A stretch of DNA of 64,000 bases from Hygrophila difformis. Lineage: Eukaryota; Streptophyta; Magnoliopsida; Lamiales; Acanthaceae. The stretch's first letter is position 1; the number at the start of each line of letters is the position of its first letter. The DNA lies in contig JAOANR010000014.1 in NCBI GenBank assembly GCA_030278955.1, positions 19,594,068 to 19,658,067 of the forward strand, in the 5' to 3' direction. Position numbers and translations under genes: made by a program. This document shows, piece by piece, positions 57,469-64,000 of the stretch. The notes under the pieces were generated by a model, which worked only from the letters and a program-made list of their open reading frames with translations, was not told where the DNA came from and searched no databases.

Positions 57469-58545
57469 ATATTGAAATGAATGGGTAATTTAAGAAAATT
57501 TCGAATATATTTAAAATTTCGATGGAAATGTGAAAATATTTGACAAGTTTAGTTTTGATTTTTTTTTTGATAAAAAACATGAAAATTAGTACACGTAGTT
57601 GGAAATTTCAATTTAAATTTGATATTTATTTTAAATACTATTTTAGATATTTTAAAGTAAAGAACTGATATCTAATTAATATAAAAAATAAAGAAATTAT
57701 ATGTATTAAAAAATAATATTTTGATTAACGAATATAATTAATAGAAACTAAATTTGGGCCCGAAATATAATTAATAAATGAGTCATTTATACTTTTAGGC
57801 CATCGCGCCCGAATTCCGGCCAAATAGCGTAAATATGGGCTCGAAATTATTCTAATGGTTCATTTCCCTAAATCAAAATATCGTGGTCTAAAAGTGGAAA
57901 GACCTCCTTCTGGTGGCATATTTTAGTTATTATTTCAAACAAATAATGAAGTTAAATAATAATTTAAATGTACTAATAATATTACAATAAAATTTATACA
58001 TTATTTATTGAAGACAATATTTAAGTAAAATTATAATTATTACATATGAATAAAATAATTTCACTTTTAATTTTAAGTAAACTTCAATACTTTCAATCCT
58101 TTATCATTCAATTTTAATTTCAACTTTTTTAAGTTTTAATTGTTTTTTTAAAAAAAGAAAATAGAATTTGGAAATTTAACTCGAATTTCTGGGAATATTG
58201 GTTAAATTCTGAGAGATATCGAATTTCGGCTGAAATTTCAATGGAAATTTTTCATTAAAGTATTGCATGTGAAATTTCATTTCGAGATGCTCCGAGCCTC
58301 CGATACCCGGAATTTCGGGATATCAATCAAAATTTAAAACAATGTTGCTTACTATGATGAAGACAATAAATTAAGTTTTGTTAAATGCTGAGTTGTAATT
58401 AAAAAAAAATATATTATTAAAAAGTGATGAATTTATATTCTCAACACTAGTTGATTAATATTGAAAATATTTATTCAACACTTTTAAGTGAATATTAGCA
58501 TTTATAAATCATAATTCAATACTTACCGAGTGTTGAATTAGCACA
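57469..58545. other. A+T-rich spacer before the LINE
   Basis: Repeated AAATTTC/GAAATTT words occur at 57495-57630 and 58165-58290, hinting at an eroded inverted structure. Nothing firm can be named. Confidence 0.4.
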
Positions 58546-58617
58546 ACCACTGCTGGAAAAAGTCGAGTTGGTTGGCCTCTCCAAGAACCCTCCAAGAACT
58601 CGGCTGTCTCCACCGTG

Positions 58618-59568
58618 ATGAGTGACACCGAAATGACGGATCATGGCGGGGAACCGCCGGACATGCGCGACAATAGAACCTTCAAGCGGCCACGGCCACT
58701 TTACAGTGATATCGCGAGGAGAAAGACTACAACGCAACATATATCCATTGATGATGAAGCGCTTGAGTTTACAGGCGACCCAGATGATATTATTCAATCG
58801 ATATACAATGGGATTCCACGGTTCCAAATTTCTGATGCCTTCAAGAGAGCTTTTCTTCGACCATGGGCGCACGCGGTGGCAATTAAAGTTGTTGGCCGCG
58901 ACATCTCCTGTCGGGTTCTTAAAGCCAGATTGGAGAAACTCTGGCCAGTGACTACCTTGATCCCCCTAGTGGACGTCGGCAACGGTTACCACATATTGAG
59001 ATTCACTACCGAAAACGATGCACTTCACGCCTTGGCTGGGGGACCTTGGATGATCGCGGGGCACTATCTACATGTCCAAGAATGGGACGAGAATTTTGAT
59101 CTCGATACGAATGTAATCAAATCGATCATCACATGGATACGACTGCACAAGATTCCGGTATTCCTTTATAATAGGCAGTATCTTCTCAGGGTTGCTTCAT
59201 CCATCAGAAAAGTGGTGTGCATGGACATTAATACAGATACTACAGCCCGGGCTTGCTTTGCGAGACTTGATGTTAGAATGGAACTGGATAAACCACTTAC
59301 ACCCAATGTGATGATCGGCGATCAGATCATCGGAGTCGTCTATGAAAATATAAAGTCCATCTGCTTCCACTGTGGCAGGTGTGGCCATACCCAGAAGGCC
59401 TGTCAAGAGTTGGCAGTTCTTGAGAGCAACACTGAAGCCGCCCCTGCTCCGAACTCCACCACTGATCAGAATGAAAAAACAGGCTTTGGAGCGTGGATGT
59501 TTGTGCAGGCCAGAAGAAGATATCCCACAGGCGGTGGCAAGACAACACCCCAGCCGCAACCGCTTTGA
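58618..59568 (+). CDS. LINE ORF1 (DUF4283 and zinc knuckle), first part
   Basis: I start at the ATG at 58618 (MSDTEMTDHGGEPP). Residues about 70-230 form a DUF4283-type domain (FLRPWAHAVAIKVVGRDI, GYHILRFTTENDALHALAGG, WIRLHKIPVFLYN). A CX2CX4HX4C zinc knuckle follows (CFHCGRCGHTQKAC, near residue 260). This is the RNA-binding protein of an L1-type LINE. The frame ends at 59568, but the next frame (to 60073) continues with the expected NRFDVLMND and a basic, Ser/Pro-rich tail, so a 1-base indel near 59550 has cut the original C-terminus. Confidence 0.85.
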   Translation: MSDTEMTDHGGEPPDMRDNRTFKRPRPLYSDIARRKTTTQHISIDDEALEFTGDPDDIIQSIYNGIPRFQISDAFKRAFLRPWAHAVAIKVVGRDISCRVLKARLEKLWPVTTLIPLVDVGNGYHILRFTTENDALHALAGGPWMIAGHYLHVQEWDENFDLDTNVIKSIITWIRLHKIPVFLYNRQYLLRVASSIRKVVCMDINTDTTARACFARLDVRMELDKPLTPNVMIGDQIIGVVYENIKSICFHCGRCGHTQKACQELAVLESNTEAAPAPNSTTDQNEKTGFGAWMFVQARRRYPTGGGKTTPQPQPL

Positions 59569-60073
59569 CGTGTTGATGAATGATCAAGAAACGACTGAGA
59601 ACTTGGATACCAGGACTACCACCACGGCCCCAACTGCTTCTCAGCCGATGGTACACCAACAATTCAAACCTAGCCATCACTCTCATAAGCGTGTACGACG
59701 GCCACCCAGGCACTCTCCATCCCCGATTCCATCTGACGCTGAAGACGAGTTTACCTCACATCGATCCAGAAGCCCTAGTTCGCGGCCAACCCCAAAATCA
59801 CCATCTCCAATTTTGTCTCCCTCATGGTCCAAGCAGGCGTCAGGTGTATGGGTCAAATCGGTACATTCAAACCTTCCTCCAGACCACCACATTGCAGTCC
59901 AAGTGGTGGATCCATCTACTCATATCCACAAAAAGGCTAAAGGGCTATGGCTATGGGGAAAAATGGCGGACAGACCACCTGAATCAGCTCAACCTATTGA
60001 GATTGATGAGGCTGAAGAGAATGAGCGGCAAGCTATGCATGGTCGAGGACGTTCGGCCAGTGTGCCACCATAA
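59557..60073 (+). pseudogene. LINE ORF1, frameshifted C-terminal part
   Basis: The frame carries SRNRFDVLMNDQETTEN followed by a basic Ser/Pro-rich stretch (KRVRRPPRHSPSPIPSD, SRSPSSRPTPKSPSP) and an acidic end. The G/N-R-F-x-V-L motif after the knuckle is common in plant LINE ORF1 proteins. It ends 55 bases before ORF2. Confidence 0.7.
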
Positions 60074-60127
60074 CTCGGCTAAGTTCCTTGTTTTTTTCTT
60101 TGTTTTTTTATTTATGCGTTTTATTTT

Positions 60128-63100
60128 ATGCATTTAAATCTCTCTTGTTGGAATGTGCAGGGAGCAGCTTCGACTCCTTTTCGTAAGGAGTTTCGTGATC
60201 TGACAACTAGCAAGAAGATAGACATTATGGACATTTTTTAACCTCACTTCAGTGGAAACCATGCGGACAACTTCATTCGCCGTTGTGGTTTTCCCTTATC
60301 TTTTCGTGTGGAGGCTTTGGGTTTTAGCGGGGGTATTTGGATACGATGGAAAGAGGCGATCACAGTTGAAATAATCAAGAGCCACTCTCAGTTTATTGAC
60401 TTCTATATCAAAGAGAATGATGACATAACCTTTGTTACCATGGTGTATGCTGCTCCCAACATGTATAGGCGATCCTGGCTCTGGCCTGAGCTAACAAGGA
60501 TAGCTTCTTGCCGACAGGGTCCATGGCTCATTGGGGGTGACATCAATTGTATCATGAGGCATAACGAAGCTAGAGGAGGTCGTCCTTATAATGCTCATGG
60601 AGATGAACTCAGTAACTGGATCTCTAATGCGGGTATTATTGAACTTAAGACTTTTGGCAATCGATTCACTTGGGCTAGAGGACCCCTTGGTCGTCGCCTG
60701 GATAGATTATTGGGCAATTAGGCCTGGCACTCCCGTTATCCTCTTAGTACAGTGAAGGTTCTCCCAAGAATTCACTCGGATCATTCTCCCTTACTTCTTA
60801 GAGTTTTGAACAGACGCCCCAATCACAACAATAGCCAAATGAGGTGCTTTAGATACAAGGCCGCCTGGCAAGGTTTCCCGAGCTTCTGTAAGATGATCAC
60901 CTCAGTTTGGAGTCTTCATCTGCCTTTCAATGAATCCCTACTCAAGCTTAAGAATGAGGCCATTGCATGGAATGAAAAGTCTTCAACAACATGAGTATTA
61001 GAAAATCCAGAATCCGCTCTAGAATTAAAGGTATCGAGAGACAGATGGACTGGGAGAATAATGATTTCTCTAAACGGCTGCATCAACAACTCAATTCTGA
61101 ACTAAGCAAAATTCTTGAAAAGGAAGAAATTAGCTGGATACAGAGGAGCGCTAGGGACTGGGCTCTGACCGGAGACCAAAATACTAGCTTCTACCACAGC
61201 TTTGTTAAAGCTAAACAAAGGAAAAAGCTGATATCTATTCTGGAAGATGCTGCAGGCAACCCCATATCAGATGAGAGGGATATCCAAACCATGGTCATTG
61301 ATTATTTTCAGCATCTCTACAAAGAAACTTCAACGACTGCACAACACACTTCTAGGCATTCGGATCACCTCCCCTCCTTTTCATAGATGGACTGTGTTTT
61401 GATGACAGATCTCCCTTCTAAAGATGAGGTTTGGACAGCAATAAAAAGTATGGCACCCTTAAAAGCTCCCGGTCCCAATGGTTTTCATGCTATGTTTTAC
61501 CAACGCAACTGGGAATGTGGTAGGCGACTCTGTGCACAACTTTGTTCTTGATTGCTTTTCCGGACAGAAGGATTTGGCCTGCATTAATCAAACCTCTCTC
61601 AACCTGATCCCAAGATCTCTAATCCAAAATCAGTCACCCAATTCCGACCAATCAGTCTATGCAACGTCATCTATAAGATCATCACAAAAATATTGGTCAA
61701 CCGCATGTCTAAATTCATGCCTCGCCTGATCAGCAGTGGACAAGCTAGCTTCGTTAAAGGCCGTGTTATCGAGGACAATATTATCCTCTGTCGAGAGATC
61801 AATCATTTTCTGGACAAATCTAAAGCTAAGCCTGGCCACATAATCATCAAGTTGGATTTAGAAAAGGCCTATGACAAGTTGAAATGGAGTTTTATTAGAG
61901 ATACTCTAACCTTTTTTGGTTTTCCTGATTTCAGCATTGAGTTCATTATGACTTGCATTTCCTCTTCATCTTTTCAGGTCCTATGGAACGGTCGGCTTTC
62001 TTCCCCCTTCAATCTATCTCGCGGCCTCAGATAGGGCGACCCCATGTCCCCTTACATTTTCATCCTTTGCATGGAAAGATTGGGGATCATGATCACTAAG
62101 GCAGTAGATGAAGGGCACTGGAAACCAGTTGCATGGGACAATGGACGTCTCAAGATCCCATATATCTTCTTTGTAGACGACATCCTACTATTCTCGAAAG
62201 CCACCATCGCCCAGGCCACTATGATCAAAAGTATACTCTCTTATTTCAGCAACATGTCCGGACTCAATGTCAGTACCTCTAAATCCCGGATGTGTTTTGG
62301 CAAGGTGGTAAACCATAGTGACAGAAGGTCCATCTCCAGCGAATTGGGGATCCAGTGCTTTCAACAACTAGGGACCTACTTTGGCATCCCCATATCCAAT
62401 AAGAAGAAGACTCATAGAGACTTTTTTGGCTTCCTCACGGATAAAATGAAGGCAAAGCTAAATGGGTGGTCTCATAGACATTTAAGCTTTGTAGGGAGAG
62501 CCACTCTCATCAAATCGGTCCTTCAAGCCAGTGCTCAATATGTGATGCAAGTCACTAAATTCCCCAGAAGAATTACTAATGAGATGGAGAAAATCTGCAG
62601 AGACTTCTTATGGGGTCACCACAAAACTCACTTAATCGCTTGGGATATCATAACCTCAGATAAAGAGCGGGGTGGACTGGGACTCAGAAAACTCAACTCC
62701 ATATATCATGCATTGCTCATGAAAAGCTGGTGGGGACTCTTAACAAGAGACACCCTTTGGACGAACGTGATGAACAAGCGGCATGGTTGGAAAGGGCATA
62801 AATTCACAGATTATCAGCAATCCCTATCCCAATTTGCAAAGGACTTGAACTCACTCCATGATCCCTTCAATGCACTTCTTGCATGGAAAATCGGAAAATG
62901 GTAAGAATGCCCTGTTTTGGTGTGACAGATGGACTGATCAAGATTTTTACTTGCAAGATTTTGTTGCTCGACCATCTCAGCCACTGAGCTAGAACATCCA
63001 GTGGAATCTTACATCACTAATGAGGAGTGGAACCTTCATGATCTCGGAAATGTCTTCAATTCAGAAGGCCTACAACGCCTCATCCAGGAACCCACCCCTC

Positions 63101-64000
63101 CAGACAGTACCAGGGAGGATAGGCCTGTGTGGAAACCTGCCACTCGTGGTGTGTTTTCGGTTAGCATCACACTCAACCATTGGAGTTCCATCCCACCACT
63201 TGATGGTGAACCAGATTGGAAGAGCATATGGAAGTGGCCAGCCCCTCACCGAACCAAGTTCTTCATTTGGTTGGCTATGCATGATAAATTGCTCACTGGC
63301 AAGGAAAGATGCAAAGGAATATCTCAACTGACCCTTACTGCTGGAAATGTGGATGTTTTGAGATGGTATCCATGCCATTCGGGACTGTCCCACCTCAGCA
63401 GCCGTCTGGACTAAACTTGGTTTCAGCTCCATCAATGGATTCTGGGACTCGGACATCCAAAAGTGGATCAGATGCATGAACTAAAAACTCATTGAAGAAA
63501 ACTAGACAGCCCTCTTCGGAATTGGGGCTTGGCTCATTTGGAAGCTTAGATGTCAGGAACTCTATGCTCATGATAATATTCAGTGGGAAAGGGCTCACGT
63601 TAATATTCACAAATCGACCAAAGGATACATGGAAGCTAGGAAGGCCCTCAGAATATATTGTGTTAAAGCATGGCAAAGCAGCAGAATTAGATGGGAACGA
63701 CCACCGGACCAGTGGACTAAAGCCAACTGCGATGAATGCCACAGTCGAACCAGGAGCCTTGCGGGAGGCATCATACGGAATGACAAGGGGAGATGGCTAG
63801 GAGGAATCAGAACCAGAGGAAACTTTGAGAACAGTCTTCAAGCAGAAGTTAGAGCAATCCTGATCACGATGCAGATGGCCTGGTCCATGGGAATCCCTCG
63901 ACTGATAATTGAATCAGACTGCTATGGCATATGAGGCTATTGATCTAATCAATAATGACAACCCAGTTGCTGGACAGATCTCTCTCTGGCTTAGACAGAT
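60128..64000 (+). pseudogene. LINE ORF2, heavily mutated, running off the window
   Basis: From the ATG at 60128 come endonuclease motifs (LSCWNVQGA, GDINCIM, SDHSPLLL), then reverse transcriptase: KAPGPNGFHAMFYQ, GQASFVKGRVIEDN, LEKAYDKLKWSF, SRGLR-stop-GDPMSPYIF and FVDDILLFSKA. FVDD stands in the place of the more usual (Y/F)ADD. A zf-RVT region (KSIWKWPAPHRTKFFIWLA) and an RNase H start (AEVRAIL, IIESD) follow. Stops are near 60239, 60719, 61384 and 62032; frameshifts are near 60985, 61500, 61620 and 62895, with more beyond. It is clearly older than the LINE at 21160. The 3' end is outside the window. Confidence 0.88.

Noticed and set aside
57495..58290. Possible eroded transposon marked by AAATTTC/GAAATTT words
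   Set aside because: The words are short and A+T-rich; I could not define ends or a target duplication.

Overview
This window looks like nuclear DNA from a flowering plant, probably a dicot. Two intron-bearing genes encode proteins of typical plant type. The rest is dominated by plant retrotransposons, tRNA-headed SINEs, hAT, CACTA and MULE-like ends, and A+T-rich spacers. I cannot name a genus; an asterid is only a guess.

Two ordinary genes are well supported, both on the minus strand. One is a five-exon Alba-domain nucleic-acid-binding protein (38751-41413, 134 aa, like Arabidopsis At2g34160). The other is a six-exon DEAD-box RNA helicase of the DDX3/Ded1 type (52074-54832, 634 aa). For both I placed every splice site on GT/AG borders, and the reading frame closes.

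Layout, left to right. 1-6476 is a young Ty3-type element with about 3.07 kb LTRs around only 0.9 kb of interior; its 5' LTR is cut by the window edge. 6477-11800 is spacer with MITEs, SINE pieces and a poly(A)-tailed retrocopy (9118-10479). 11804-20314 is a complete non-autonomous Tat/Athila-like LTR element with target duplication ATTAG. 20898-27811 is a non-autonomous hAT element split by a LINE (21160-27080). 29328-34375 is a Ty1/copia element with apparently identical LTRs but a broken pol. 34398-38600 is spacer rich in SINEs. After the Alba gene come a 5'-truncated LINE (42670-43815) and a long foldback DNA element (43898-48900) carrying a gag-only copia-type element (44437-48111). 49438-50600 holds an alternating, inverted modular repeat that I cannot assign. 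After the helicase come MITEs and SINEs, then a decayed LINE (58618-64000) that runs off the right edge.

The genes do not form a pathway. The main information is in the nesting order of the mobile elements: retrotransposons within MITEs, a LINE within a hAT, an LTR element within a foldback, and two SINEs in one target site. I did not find a convincing new functional system. The least explained structure is the modular repeat at 49.4-50.6 kb.
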